Made by a program: the position numbers and the translations under genes. The notes beneath the pieces were generated by a model. The model made no database searches, had not been told where the DNA came from, and saw only the letters and a program-made list of their open reading frames with translations. DNA of 64,000 bases from Arthrobacter sp. 135MFCol5.1. Lineage in GTDB: Bacteria > Actinomycetota > Actinomycetes > Actinomycetales > Micrococcaceae. Position 1 is the first letter of the stretch. Every line of letters begins with the position of its first letter. Below are positions 1 to 8,436 of this stretch, in pieces. The stretch is from assembly GCF_000374865.1 (NCBI RefSeq), contig NZ_KB895455.1:62001-126000 (forward strand), read 5' to 3'.

Positions 1-733
1 CGTAATGGGCGGCCACGGCGCCATGGACGTGGATGGCGCCCTTGGGCGTGCCGGTGGTGCCGCTGGTGAAGTGCAGCAGGGCCATGTCCTCCGGCTGGGT
101 GCCGGCGACCTCCCCGATCGGGTCCGCCCGGGACAGGAGTGCTGCCAGGTCAAGGGTCCCGGGTTCGGGGGTGCCATCCGCGTCCGCCAGCAGGATGTGG
201 CGGAGTTCCGGAAGGCTGTCGCGCACCGGCGCCACCTTCTTGCGGTACAGGGCCCTGGTGGTGACCAGGGCCCGGCCCGCGCCGAGGTGCAGCCGCTGCC
301 GGACCGGTTCGGGGCCGAACGCGGAGAAGAGCGGGCAGAAGACGCTGCCGTTCTTGAAGGTTCCCAGCACCGCGGCATACAGCTCCGGGCTGCGGCCCAG
401 GAGGGAGAAGACCCGCTCACCGCGCCCCACCCCCAGGGCCCGGAGCACTGCCGCGAACCTGCCGGACTGCTCCGCAAGGTCACCGTAATCCAGGGACCGG
501 GTGCCGCCGTCGGCCCTGATGAAGCGCAGGGCTTCCCTGCCCCCGCGGCCTTCGGCCACGTGGCGGTCCACGGCCTCGTAGGCGATATTCAGCCCGCGGC
601 CCCCCGGCAGCCCGGCCAGTTCCTCCCGGGCCTGGTCCCAGCTGAAGTCGCGCCGGGCGGCGTCGTAGTCCGGCATGTTGGGCTGCACCGGGAAGGCGGC
701 CACGTCCTTGGCGATGGCGGGCCAGCGTGTCAC
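1..733 (-). CDS. acsA: Acetyl-CoA synthetase, N-terminal part (runs off the left edge)
   Basis: AMP-forming acyl-CoA ligase, most like the short AcsA acetate:CoA ligases; it would activate acetate to acetyl-CoA through acetyl-AMP in the cytoplasm. About 244 residues are visible. They include the AcsA-like N-terminal region (DFSWDQAREEL, then NIAYEAVDRH) and the AMP-binding P-loop LLHFTSGTTGTPKGAIHVH near residues 220-238. The rest lies beyond the window, so the catalytic lysine is not seen. The GTG start overlaps the TGA stop of the upstream phosphoribosyltransferase gene (GTGA), with GGAGG a few bases before it, so translational coupling is likely. Another acyl substrate is possible because the C-terminal half is missing. 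Confidence 0.85.
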   Translation of the reverse strand, partial: MTRWPAIAKDVAAFPVQPNMPDYDAARRDFSWDQAREELAGLPGGRGLNIAYEAVDRHVAEGRGGREALRFIRADGGTRSLDYGDLAEQSGRFAAVLRALGVGRGERVFSLLGRSPELYAAVLGTFKNGSVFCPLFSAFGPEPVRQRLHLGAGRALVTTRALYRKKVAPVRDSLPELRHILLADADGTPEPGTLDLAALLSRADPIGEVAGTQPEDMALLHFTSGTTGTPKGAIHVHGAVAAHY

Positions 734-2079
734 TCCCTCGCCTCCGGCATGGACCGGCCCACCGGTGACGGCAGCAGGTATTGGCGGAACCAGTCGGCAG
801 CCAGGTTCGCGGCCAATGCCAGGGTTCCGGGCTCCTCGAACAGGTGGGTGGCGCCCGGGACGATCTCGAGCCGGGTGGGCGCCTGCATCCGTGCCATTGC
901 CTGGCGGTTGAGTGCGAGGACCTGGGTGTCCGCACTGCCAACGATCAGGAGGGTGGGGGCCCTGACGGCGTCCAGCCGCGGACCGGCAAGGTCAGGCCGT
1001 CCGCCCCGGGACACGACGGCGGCAACGTCGGCGCCGGGCTCGGCCGCGGCCCACAGCGCCGCTCCGGCACCGGTGCTCGCCCCGAAGTAGCCGATCCGTC
1101 CGGCCGAGCCGTCATGCCGGACCTTCAGCCAGTGGGTGGCGGCTGAGAGGCGCCGGGCCAGGAGCGCGATATCGAAGACATTGGCACGGTTGACTTCTTC
1201 CTCGGGGGTCAGCAGGTCCAGGAGCAAGGTGCCCAGGCCCGCCCCATGCAGGACGGAGGCCACGAAACGGTTGCGCGGGCTGTGCCGGCTGCTCCCGCTG
1301 CCGTGGGCGAAGATCACCGTGCCGTCGCACACGGCCGGCAAGTAGAGGCTGCCCCGCAGCACGGCCATCCCGTCCGGAACCTCGACCTCGTCCACCAGGC
1401 TGCTGTCCCCCCTTTCGGGGCCGCTGCGGGACGGCTGGGACGCGGCGGCGTCCAGCAACTGGACCACCTCGCCATCCTCGGTGGGGGAAAAGTCGTGGTA
1501 GTAGTAGCCCACGGCCTGGAAGTCCTGCGGCGAAAGCAGGCAGACGACGTCGTCCGGTTCCTTGAGCTCGACGATGGCCCGGGCAGGGGCCACCGGCACG
1601 GCAAGGATGACTTTCGCGGCGCCCAAGTGCCGCGCCACCTGGCAGGCGGCCTTGGCCGTGGAGCCGGTGGCGATGCCGTCGTCCACGATCACGGCGGTGC
1701 GGCCGGTGAGGTCAAGCATCGGGCGCCCCTGCCGGAACCGTGCCACCCTGCTGTCCAGCAGGGTGCGCTCCCGCCGTTCCACCTGCTGCAGGTCCTCCTG
1801 GGAGACGCGGGCCATGGAGATGGTGCGTGGATCCAAGACCCGGACGCCGCCCTCCCCTATGGCTCCCATGGCCACCTCAGGCTGGAACGGGACGCCCAGT
1901 TTCCTGACCACGATCACGTCCAGTGGCGCCTCGAGGGCCTTGGCCACCTCGAATGCCACGGGCACGCCGCCTCGGGGCAGGCCCAGCACCACCACGTCCC
2001 GTCCCCGGAGTCCGCTGAGCCGCTTGCCCAGCCGCCGGCCGGCGTCGGCCCTGTTCAGGAATGCAACCATCACGCTCAC
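730..2079 (-). CDS. Phosphoribosyltransferase / dienelactone-hydrolase-type fusion protein
   Basis: Two-domain cytoplasmic protein of 449 residues. The first ~215 residues form a type I phosphoribosyltransferase with LGLPRGGVPVAFEVA near the start and the PRPP-binding loop VIVDDGIATGSTAKA near residue 130. The remainder is an alpha/beta hydrolase with an oxyanion-type FAHGSG segment, a nucleophile elbow GASTG and a late histidine in GATHLFEEPG. The fused architecture recurs in bacteria, but I know of no assigned reaction. It starts inside the stop of the Trypco1 gene (ATGA) and ends inside the acsA start (GTGA), so three proteins probably come from one message. MVAF three codons downstream is an alternative start. 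Confidence 0.8.
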   Translation of the reverse strand: MSVMVAFLNRADAGRRLGKRLSGLRGRDVVVLGLPRGGVPVAFEVAKALEAPLDVIVVRKLGVPFQPEVAMGAIGEGGVRVLDPRTISMARVSQEDLQQVERRERTLLDSRVARFRQGRPMLDLTGRTAVIVDDGIATGSTAKAACQVARHLGAAKVILAVPVAPARAIVELKEPDDVVCLLSPQDFQAVGYYYHDFSPTEDGEVVQLLDAAASQPSRSGPERGDSSLVDEVEVPDGMAVLRGSLYLPAVCDGTVIFAHGSGSSRHSPRNRFVASVLHGAGLGTLLLDLLTPEEEVNRANVFDIALLARRLSAATHWLKVRHDGSAGRIGYFGASTGAGAALWAAAEPGADVAAVVSRGGRPDLAGPRLDAVRAPTLLIVGSADTQVLALNRQAMARMQAPTRLEIVPGATHLFEEPGTLALAANLAADWFRQYLLPSPVGRSMPEARE

Positions 2080-2426
2080 CCGCCATGTGGGAGTTCTTCC
2101 GCGGGGAGGATCGCCGCGGCCGCGGGGGTCCAGGACATCCGGAGGACGAAATGGGCCTCGGAACTGCTCCTGGCGATCATCGCCCCTGCGTCTCCCGCCA
2201 GATTCACGCCAAATTCGATTTCGATCTGTTCCGGGTACAGCTCCGCCATGGCCTCAAGTGCGGCGTGGGCCGCCGGTCGGACACTGGCGAGTGCATCTTC
2301 CAGCCTCCTGCCGGTGTCCAGGATCCCCTGCTCGTTGCGCGCGGGATGGTCCACCCCATAGCTGTTGTCGGCAGCCTCAACGAGCACGGTCCCGGATCCC
2401 ACCTCGTACCGCATCACTTCGGTCAT
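2076..2426 (-). CDS. Trypsin-co-occurring domain (Trypco1 / CU044_2847-type) protein
   Basis: Small soluble protein of 116 residues. The pattern matches the Trypco1 family: an N-terminal beta-hairpin (VGSGTVLVEA), a central helix (ALASVRPAAHAALEAM), then EQIEIEFGVNLAGDAGAMIA and a final strand FVLRMSW. Trypco domains were named for co-occurring with trypsin-like proteases in predicted conflict or signalling systems; their molecular role is not established. No protease is adjacent here; the direct partner is the phosphoribosyltransferase-hydrolase fusion, whose ATG overlaps this stop codon. Assignment rests on pattern recognition only. Confidence 0.65.
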   Translation of the reverse strand: MTEVMRYEVGSGTVLVEAADNSYGVDHPARNEQGILDTGRRLEDALASVRPAAHAALEAMAELYPEQIEIEFGVNLAGDAGAMIARSSSEAHFVLRMSWTPAAAAILPAEELPHGG

Positions 2427-2443
2427 GGCGGATGCTCCCCTGT

Positions 2444-2800
2444 CTAGTGCGAGATGCGCAGGTTGTGGTGGGCGTCAGTGCTGGGCTTTATGGCCACCGC
2501 GGTGACCACCAGCGCCACTGCCCCCGCAATCCACGACGTCCACGCTGCGCCCGTCGCGCCCGTGTAGGACCCCAGCCATGGCGAGAGGATCAATACTGCG
2601 GCAAGGACAGCCTGGGCGTATTCCATGACCGGTGTTCCGGGCATTGCCAGGTTGACGATTCCGCTGACCACCAGGAGCCCGCCGAAGACGAGCATGAGGG
2701 TGGTGGACATGTTTTGCTGCCGCGTGAACAGGACCGCCACTGCGGTGAAGAGTCCGGCGGCAGCTGCTGCGTAGTCCTGCCACCGATACCACTTTTTCAC
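2444..2800 (-). CDS. SPW-repeat membrane protein
   Basis: Predicted inner-membrane protein of 118 residues with about four hydrophobic segments (AAAAAGLFTAVAVLF, TLMLVFGGLLVVSGIVNLAM, AVLAAVLILSPWL, WIAGAVALVVTAVAI). The SPWLG motif following the third segment is the signature of the SPW repeat family, whose function is unknown. It stands 17 bases upstream of the Trypco1 gene in the same direction, so it may head the minus-strand operon that runs into acsA. The gap on its 5' side also carries the divergent padR promoter. Confidence 0.75.
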   Translation of the reverse strand: MKKWYRWQDYAAAAAGLFTAVAVLFTRQQNMSTTLMLVFGGLLVVSGIVNLAMPGTPVMEYAQAVLAAVLILSPWLGSYTGATGAAWTSWIAGAVALVVTAVAIKPSTDAHHNLRISH

Positions 2801-2943
2801 TGTTTTTCCTTTCTGGTGTGGGCGGAACGCCAGTACGTTTCCGCCCTATGGGCCTCTGCTGCCCATGGTTCAAGTCAACGCCTGCGGTGGTGCGCCCAGT
2901 AGGGCAGAAAGACCTGCCCGCAGGGGTTGCCGTCCAGCTACTC

Positions 2944-2975
2944 AGTGTTACTATTTACTAGTAGTCAGCAACACT
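2944..2975 (+). promoter_or_regulatory. Candidate PadR operator / padR promoter region
   Basis: An outer inverted repeat AGTGTT ... AACACT (2944-2949 and 2970-2975) encloses an inner one, TACTA TTTAC TAGTA (2949-2963). The element sits about 20 bases before the padR ATG and within the divergent gap to the SPW gene. PadR proteins usually bind such nested palindromes over their own promoters. The inner TACTAT could also act as a -10 box, in which case binding would repress. Confidence 0.5.
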
Positions 2976-2993
2976 AAGTACCAAGGGGATTCC

Positions 2994-3341
2994 ATGGGCA
3001 AGCAAATGACCGAGATGCTCAAGGGCACGCTGGAAGGCATTGTCCTGGCGCTCCTCGCCGCCCAGCCGGCCTACGGCTACGAAATTACCGCCCGGCTTCG
3101 CGAACAGGGCTTTTCGGACATTGCCGAGGGCACGGTCTACGCACTGCTGGTCCGCATTGAACAGCGCGGCCTGGTGGACGTCGCCAAAGTCCCCTCGGAA
3201 AAAGGACCTCCCCGGAAGGTCTATTCGCTGAACGCCTCCGGCGGCGGTTACTTGGACGAGTTCTGGAACTCCTGGAGCTTCCTCGCCGAACGGATCGAGC
3301 GGCTCCACCACGCCAAACACATGCAGGAAAAAGGAGAATGA
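2994..3341 (+). CDS. PadR-family transcriptional regulator
   Basis: Winged-helix repressor of 115 residues: LKGTLEGIVLALLAAQPAYG (helices 1-2), then YEITARLREQGF, the recognition segment EGTVYALLVRIEQRGLV and wing KGPPRKVYSLN, ending in a short dimerisation helix. These are the hallmarks of PadR. The ATG used has AAGGGGA 5 bases upstream; an in-frame start 43 codons earlier lacks a ribosome site and lies beyond the operator. It heads a four-gene operon with a DUF1048 protein and an ABC exporter, overlapping the next gene by ATGA. PadR regulators in such operons typically sense a toxic compound and release the exporter genes. Confidence 0.9.
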   Translation: MGKQMTEMLKGTLEGIVLALLAAQPAYGYEITARLREQGFSDIAEGTVYALLVRIEQRGLVDVAKVPSEKGPPRKVYSLNASGGGYLDEFWNSWSFLAERIERLHHAKHMQEKGE

Positions 3342-3709
3342 CCATGACGCAGGGATGGCTCGAAAAAGTCACCGGCTCCTTCGACGACAAAAAACGCTGG
3401 CGCCAATACAAGGCCCGCAAAGAACAGCTGCCCGGCAGCTACCGGACCACCATCGACGCCCTGGAACGCTACTTCACGTACGCCGGCGCCATCGTCAAGG
3501 GCGACATCCTCATGCAGATGCTTGAGGACCTGGCCGACCTCATCGAGGGGGCCGCCGCGGACGGAACCCCGATCCGCGACATCGTGGGCGACGACCCCGT
3601 GGAATTCGCCGAAACCTTCATCAGCAACTACTCGGACGGCCAGTGGATCAGCAAGGAGCGCAAGCGCCTGACCGACGCCATCAACCAGGCCGCTTCCGGG
3701 GATGCCTGA
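3338..3709 (+). CDS. DUF1048 family protein
   Basis: Helical cytoplasmic protein of 123 residues with the DUF1048 pattern: LEKVTGSFDDKKRWRQYKARK, then LPGSYRTTIDALERYF, and a C-terminal DPVEFAETFISNYSDGQWI block. The family has no known activity but very often lies directly after a PadR gene, as here (4-base overlap). A role as partner of the regulator or of the adjacent transporter is inference from this recurring order. No membrane segment or catalytic motif is visible. Confidence 0.85.
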   Translation: MTMTQGWLEKVTGSFDDKKRWRQYKARKEQLPGSYRTTIDALERYFTYAGAIVKGDILMQMLEDLADLIEGAAADGTPIRDIVGDDPVEFAETFISNYSDGQWISKERKRLTDAINQAASGDA

Positions 3710-3735
3710 AACATCCCGCACCGGAAGGACCGGCC

Positions 3736-4551
3736 ATGACTACAGACCAGGCCCTGCACCCCGCCATCCGGGTCCAGGGCATCGAAAAGTCGTTCAAGGA
3801 CCTGCACGTGCTGCGGGGCGTCGACTTTGACGTGATGCCGGGAAGCATCTTTGCGCTGCTCGGATCCAATGGCGCCGGAAAAACCACACTGGTGAAGATC
3901 CTGTCCACCCTGCTGAAGCCGGATGCCGGCACGGCCACGGTCAACGGTCATGACACCGGCACGGAGCCCGCGCGCGTACGGGAATCCATCAGCCTGACCG
4001 GCCAGTTCACAGCGGTGGACGACGTCCTCACGGGCCGGGAAAACCTGGTGCTGGTGGCGCGGCTGCGCCACCTGCCCCGCCCGGACGCGGTTGCCGGCGC
4101 CCTGCTGGAGCGCTTCGACCTGGCCGAGGCCGCACACCGCAGGGCGGGCACTTACTCCGGCGGGATGCGGCGGCGCCTGGACATCGCCATGAGCCTGATC
4201 GGGAACCCCCGCGTCCTCTTCCTCGACGAACCCACCACCGGGCTGGATCCGCAGGCACGCAACGAGGTATGGCGGACCATCCGGCAACTCGCCGGCCAAG
4301 GCACCACCGTGCTGCTCACCACCCAGTACCTCGATGAGGCAGAACAACTCGCAGACCGCATCGCCATCCTGCACCAAGGCATCATCATCCAAAACGGGAC
4401 GCTGGCCGAACTCAAGCAGCTCCTGCCCGCCGCCACGGTGGAATACGTGGAGAAACAGCCTTCGCTCGAGGACGTCTTCCTGGCCCTGGTGGGTTCCGGC
4501 CCAGACGACCGTCCCAGCGGCGCCCCGGCGCCAGGAAAGGACCACCGATGA
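3736..4551 (+). CDS. ABC transporter ATP-binding protein, DrrA type
   Basis: Nucleotide-binding subunit of a drug-type exporter, 271 residues. Walker A GSNGAGKTT lies near residue 42, the signature YSGGMRRRLDIA near 140, Walker B RVLFLDEPTTGLD next, and an H-loop LLTTQYLDEAEQLADR. The tail ending KQPSLEDVFLAL is the short C-terminal region of the daunorubicin-resistance DrrA group. GGAAGGA precedes the chosen ATG. The permease begins inside its stop codon (ATGA). With that permease it should form a two-subunit exporter under PadR control; the substrate cannot be read from sequence. Confidence 0.92.
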   Translation: MTTDQALHPAIRVQGIEKSFKDLHVLRGVDFDVMPGSIFALLGSNGAGKTTLVKILSTLLKPDAGTATVNGHDTGTEPARVRESISLTGQFTAVDDVLTGRENLVLVARLRHLPRPDAVAGALLERFDLAEAAHRRAGTYSGGMRRRLDIAMSLIGNPRVLFLDEPTTGLDPQARNEVWRTIRQLAGQGTTVLLTTQYLDEAEQLADRIAILHQGIIIQNGTLAELKQLLPAATVEYVEKQPSLEDVFLALVGSGPDDRPSGAPAPGKDHR

Positions 4552-5312
4552 GCACCCATGCCTTGCGGGATACCGGCGTTCTGACCGGCCGCTCGCTGCG
4601 GCACATCCTGCGCAGCCCGGACACCATCATCACCACCGCGGTGACGCCCGTGGCCATGATGCTGCTGTTCGTCTATGTGTTCGGCGGTGCCATCATCACC
4701 GGCTCAGGAGGCTCGTATGTGAACTACCTCCTGCCCGGCATCCTCCTGATCACCGTCGCCTCGGGCGTGGCCTACACCGCCTACCGGCTGTTCCTGGACG
4801 TCAAGGGCGGGATCGTCGAACGGCTCGGATCCATGCCGATCGCCAGGCCCAGCATCCTGTGGGCCCATGTGCTCACGTCGCTGGCCGCCAACCTCGCGGC
4901 GATCGCCATCGTGATCGGCGTTGCGGCCCTCATGGGGTTCCGCAGCGGCGCATCCTTGGCAGCGTGGCTCGCCGTCGCCGGAATCCTGGTCCTGTTCACC
5001 CTGGCCCTGACCTGGCTGGCGGTCGTTGCCGGCCTGACCGCCAAGACGGTGGATGGCGCCAGCGGCATGAGTTACCCGCTGATTTTCCTGCCGTTCATCA
5101 GTTCGGCGTTCGTTCCCACGGCCACCATGCCGGGCCCGGTCGCCTGGTTTGCCGAGAACCAGCCGGTGACTCCGATCGTGGACACCCTCCGGGCGCTGCT
5201 CGCGCAGGAACCCGTGGGCACCGGGATCTGGACGGCGCTTGCCTGGCTGGCCGGGATCCTTGCCGTGGCGTACGCGGCCGCTGCGGCCATTTACCGCCGG
5301 AAAGTGGGCTGA
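4548..5312 (+). CDS. ABC-2 type permease, DrrB type
   Basis: Membrane subunit of the exporter, 254 residues with six predicted spans. It opens with the DrrB-like LTGRSLRHILRSPDTIITTAVTP entry helix (in two parts), carries YVNYLLPGILLITVASG, the VERLGSMPIAR loop typical of ABC-2 permeases, and SYPLIFLPFISSAFVPTATMP before the last external loop. It overlaps the ATPase gene by ATGA, which fits a DrrAB pair. It is the last gene of the PadR operon; about 20 bases later a structured RNA region begins, probably a separate transcription unit. Confidence 0.9.
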   Translation: MSTHALRDTGVLTGRSLRHILRSPDTIITTAVTPVAMMLLFVYVFGGAIITGSGGSYVNYLLPGILLITVASGVAYTAYRLFLDVKGGIVERLGSMPIARPSILWAHVLTSLAANLAAIAIVIGVAALMGFRSGASLAAWLAVAGILVLFTLALTWLAVVAGLTAKTVDGASGMSYPLIFLPFISSAFVPTATMPGPVAWFAENQPVTPIVDTLRALLAQEPVGTGIWTALAWLAGILAVAYAAAAAIYRRKVG

Positions 5313-5321
5313 GGACGCAAG

Positions 5322-5447
5322 CCGCACAGATTCACTGCGAACTCACAGGAAGTGCCCGTGCAAATCCGGGCCGCGGTATGCAAGAGTGTCCGCAACGCTG
5401 GGGAGCCGATACCTGCCGGCCGGGCTGCCACGCAGCCCGGCCGGCAG
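5322..5447 (+). ncRNA. Candidate cobalamin riboswitch with hairpin expression platform
   Basis: The gap before the first phosphoesterase holds the conserved parts of a B12-sensing leader in order: ACAGGAA, a stem GCCCG-TGCAAATC-CGGGC, the CCGCAACGCTG block, and a B12-box-like GAGCCGATACCTGCC followed by GGCC. The last block and its GGCC tail closely resemble the E. coli btuB leader. The long peripheral arm between core and B12 box is missing, as in small class II cobalamin riboswitches. The 3' end of the B12 box (CTGCC) is also the first strand of a 16-base perfect hairpin (5413-5428 with 5432-5447), so ligand fold and hairpin would compete. The hairpin ends 9 bases before the GAGG ribosome site of the next gene. 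There is no T-run, so translational control is more likely than termination. Confidence 0.65.
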
Positions 5448-5465
5448 GCCCGCAGCGAGGAACAA

Positions 5466-6656
5466 GTGAGGCCGGGCGTGAAAAACAGCACTGAGCGCCA
5501 CACCGGGGCGGCCCGACGCCGGGCCCCCGGCCTGATCCTGCTGCCGGCCCTCCTGCTGCCCACCTTGGCGGCATGCACTCCGAATGGCCCCTCGCCCACG
5601 CCTGCCCCGTCGGTGTCCAGCAGCACGGCAGGCACCCCGGCACCCAGGCCCAGCGCCACCAAGGACCCTGCAAGCCACATCCAAACGCCCGGGCACGTGT
5701 TCGTCATCAACTTGGAGAACAAAGGATACGACTCCGTATGGGGTGACCATTCCCCCGCGCCCTACCTCTCCGGAACGCTCCGCAAGAAGGGCGTCCTGCT
5801 CAAGAACTACTACGGCATCGCCCACAATTCACTGCCCAACTACCTGGCCCAGATATCAGGCCAGCGGCCCAACGACAGCACCATGGCCGACTGCCACACC
5901 TACACCGAGTTCAACGCCACCGGCACCGACTCGGAAGGCACCCTTCAAGGCGACGGCTGCGTCTACCCCCAGGACACCCAAACCCTGGCCGGGCAACTGG
6001 CCGCCCAGGGCAAGACGTGGAAGGGCTACATGGAGGACATGCAGGAGCCATGCGAACACCCGGCGCTGGGCGAGCCTGACAACCACATCAAGGCCAGCCC
6101 GGAGAGCCAGTACTCCACGCACCACAACCCCTTTATGTACTTCCGCTCCATCACCTCCTCACCGGACTGTGCCAGGAACGTGGTCAACTTCGCAGCGCTC
6201 GCGGGCGACCTGAAGTCCGTGGACACCACGCCCACCCTGTCCTACATCACACCCAACCTGTGTCACGACGGCCATGACGCCACGTGTGCCGACGGCACCA
6301 CCGGCGGCCTGGAAGCGGTGGACGGATGGTTGAAGGAGCAGGTGCCGGCCATCCTGTCCTCACCGGCCTACAAGCAGGACGGGATGCTGGTGATCACCTT
6401 CGACGAGGCCGAGGGCGACTCGTCCGGTCCGCCTGAATCAGACACGGCAAGCCCGGCCGGCGGCGCCGCGGGGGGCAAGGTGGGCGCGCTGGTGCTCTCG
6501 CCGTTCAGCAACGCGGGCACGTCCTCGGACCGGGCCTACAACCACTACAGCCTGCTGGCCAGCATCGAGGACTTCTTCTTCCTCCCCCGGCTGGGGCTGG
6601 CCGGCGATCCCGGGGTCGCCACCTTTGGCGACGACGTATTCCGGAAGGAGTCCTAG
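5466..6656 (+). CDS. Exported phosphoesterase lipoprotein (PF04185-type)
   Basis: Alkaline-phosphatase-superfamily phosphoesterase of 396 residues, predicted to be lipid-anchored outside the membrane. The N-terminus has an arginine-rich stretch, a hydrophobic core LILLPALLLPTL and lipobox LAAC. A Pro/Ser/Thr linker follows, then the catalytic opening HVFVINLENKGYDSVWG, the substrate loop HNSLPNYLAQISG and, late, MLVITFDEAEGD. It resembles the acid phosphatase/phospholipase C family; the true substrate is unknown. Start: GTG after GAGG is used; a second GTG four codons later also has GAGG. It is directly downstream of the candidate cobalamin riboswitch, and the next phosphoesterase begins immediately after its stop codon. 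Confidence 0.8.
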   Translation: MRPGVKNSTERHTGAARRRAPGLILLPALLLPTLAACTPNGPSPTPAPSVSSSTAGTPAPRPSATKDPASHIQTPGHVFVINLENKGYDSVWGDHSPAPYLSGTLRKKGVLLKNYYGIAHNSLPNYLAQISGQRPNDSTMADCHTYTEFNATGTDSEGTLQGDGCVYPQDTQTLAGQLAAQGKTWKGYMEDMQEPCEHPALGEPDNHIKASPESQYSTHHNPFMYFRSITSSPDCARNVVNFAALAGDLKSVDTTPTLSYITPNLCHDGHDATCADGTTGGLEAVDGWLKEQVPAILSSPAYKQDGMLVITFDEAEGDSSGPPESDTASPAGGAAGGKVGALVLSPFSNAGTSSDRAYNHYSLLASIEDFFFLPRLGLAGDPGVATFGDDVFRKES

Positions 6657-8360
6657 GTGAAGCTTCCATGGAACGGCCGACGCCGGTCAGTCCTGGCAGG
6701 CCTCGTTGCGCTGGCGGTCCTGGTGGTTCTCGCCGTCGTCCTTCCCAACGCGTTGCGCGCCGGCCCGCCGGCACCCACCACGCCCTCCTCCGCCCCGGCC
6801 CAGGATGCGGGCGCGGGCGCTGCCGCCGGCCAGGGCGCCTCTGCGGACGCCGGGATCTCCAAGATCAAGCACGTGGTGATCATCACCCAGGAAAACAGGT
6901 CCTTCGACAGCTACTTCGGGACCTACCCCGGCGCAGACGGCATCCCCATGAAGGACGGAAAGCCCGCCGTGTGCCTCCCGGATCCGGCAAATGGCGGCTG
7001 CATCGCCCCCTTCTACAACTCCGCGGACAGCAACGCCGGCGGTCCGCACAGCCACGCCGACGCCACCGGGGACATCAACGGCGGCGCCATGGACGGGTTT
7101 GTAGCCCAGGCGGAGAAGGGGCTCTCCGGCTGCAGCGCCGCCAGCACCAAGTGCACGTACAGCACCACCATGCCCACCGACGTGATGGGCTACCACGACG
7201 GGCGGGACCTGCCCAACTACTGGGCCTACGCGCAGAATTTCACCCTCGAGGACCACCTGTTCGCCTCGGCGGCGTCCTGGAGCCTGCCCGCCCACCTCTA
7301 CCTGGTCTCGGAATGGTCGGCCAAATGCACCAAAGCCGGGGACCCGTCGTCGTGCGTGAACGCCCTGCAGGACCCGGACCCCGAACCCGAGCCGCAAATC
7401 ATCAAGGACACCCTGATCGGCAAATGCCAGGCCGGCATGGACCTGGACCCCTGCCGTGAGGCCCTGGAAGCGGCGGGGATCGATCCGGGCCTCGCTGCCC
7501 AGATCGACCAGCTGATCGGAACCAGCTGCCAGCCCACCGATTCCTACGCCGTCTGCCAGGCAGCCGTGGACGCCGCCCCGGTGTCCGATGACCTGAAGAA
7601 GAAGCTCACCGACGCCGCCAAGAAACTGGAACTGCCCGACTACGCCTGGACGGACCTGACCTTCCTGCTCCACAAGCACCAGGTGTCCTGGGCCTACTAC
7701 GTCTTCAACGGCACCGAACCGGACTGCCGGAACGACGCCGCCACCTGCGACCCCGTCAAGCAGGACGCCAAGACCCCCGGCCTGTGGAACCCGCTGCTGT
7801 ACTTCGACACCGTCAAGGAAGACGGCGAGCAAGGCAACATCAAACCCCTCAGCGGGTTCTACGACGCCGCCCGGCACGGCACCCTGCCGGCGGTCACCTG
7901 GGTGGCACCCACCGACAAGGTCAGCGAACACGCCCCCGCCAAGATCAGCACCGGGCAGGCCTACGTGGCCGGCCTCATTAACGCGGTGATGAGCGGTCCG
8001 GACTGGGACAGCACCGCCATCTTCCTCACCTGGGACGACTGGGGCGGGTTCTACGACCACGAAAACCCGCCGGTGGTGGACAACAACGGCTACGGCCTGC
8101 GCGTGCCCGGCCTGGTGATCAGCCCGTACGCCCGGAAGGGCTACATCGACCACCAGGTGCTGAGCCACGACGCCTACTTCAAGTTCATTGAGGACGATTT
8201 CCTGGGCGGCGAACGGATCGATCCTGCCACGGACGGACGGCCCGACGCACGGCCCGACGTCCGTGAAAACAACCCGCAGCTGGGCGACCTCGCCAAGTCC
8301 TTCGACTTCACCCAGGCCCCGCTGCCGCCCCTGATCCTGCCGAATGCCACCACCTACTGA
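6657..8360 (+). CDS. Membrane-anchored phospholipase C / acid phosphatase family protein
   Basis: 567-residue phosphoesterase of the bacterial phospholipase C family. One N-terminal segment ([19 protein letters not shown]) serves as signal or anchor, followed by an Ala/Pro/Gly linker. The catalytic core starts with [19 protein letters not shown] (metal and nucleophile region), with [16 protein letters not shown] and [15 protein letters not shown], and closes with [13 protein letters not shown] and [16 protein letters not shown], all family hallmarks. A cysteine-containing insertion (roughly residues 235-360) is not part of the core. The GTG start directly abuts the upstream stop, so both phosphoesterases should be co-expressed under the same leader RNA. 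Phosphodiester or phosphomonoester specificity cannot be decided. Confidence 0.82.
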   Translation: MKLPWNGRRRSVLAGLVALAVLVVLAVVLPNALRAGPPAPTTPSSAPAQDAGAGAAAGQGASADAGISKIKHVVIITQENRSFDSYFGTYPGADGIPMKDGKPAVCLPDPANGGCIAPFYNSADSNAGGPHSHADATGDINGGAMDGFVAQAEKGLSGCSAASTKCTYSTTMPTDVMGYHDGRDLPNYWAYAQNFTLEDHLFASAASWSLPAHLYLVSEWSAKCTKAGDPSSCVNALQDPDPEPEPQIIKDTLIGKCQAGMDLDPCREALEAAGIDPGLAAQIDQLIGTSCQPTDSYAVCQAAVDAAPVSDDLKKKLTDAAKKLELPDYAWTDLTFLLHKHQVSWAYYVFNGTEPDCRNDAATCDPVKQDAKTPGLWNPLLYFDTVKEDGEQGNIKPLSGFYDAARHGTLPAVTWVAPTDKVSEHAPAKISTGQAYVAGLINAVMSGPDWDSTAIFLTWDDWGGFYDHENPPVVDNNGYGLRVPGLVISPYARKGYIDHQVLSHDAYFKFIEDDFLGGERIDPATDGRPDARPDVRENNPQLGDLAKSFDFTQAPLPPLILPNATTY

Positions 8361-8436
8361 CGCCCGGCGTTTCCGGGCCGGTTAGGGGATGCAAACCTTT
8401 GTGGTAAACGGAACCGGGCGGTGGTTAACTGCCAGC

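Noticed and set aside
6687..8168. Long minus-strand open frame opposite the second phosphoesterase
   Set aside because: Repetitive Val/Gly/Arg composition with no domain; the plus-strand gene has clear catalytic motifs.
8362..8378. Terminator GCCCGG-cgttt-CCGGGC after the second phosphoesterase
   Set aside because: Only six base pairs and no T-run; too weak to list as a feature.
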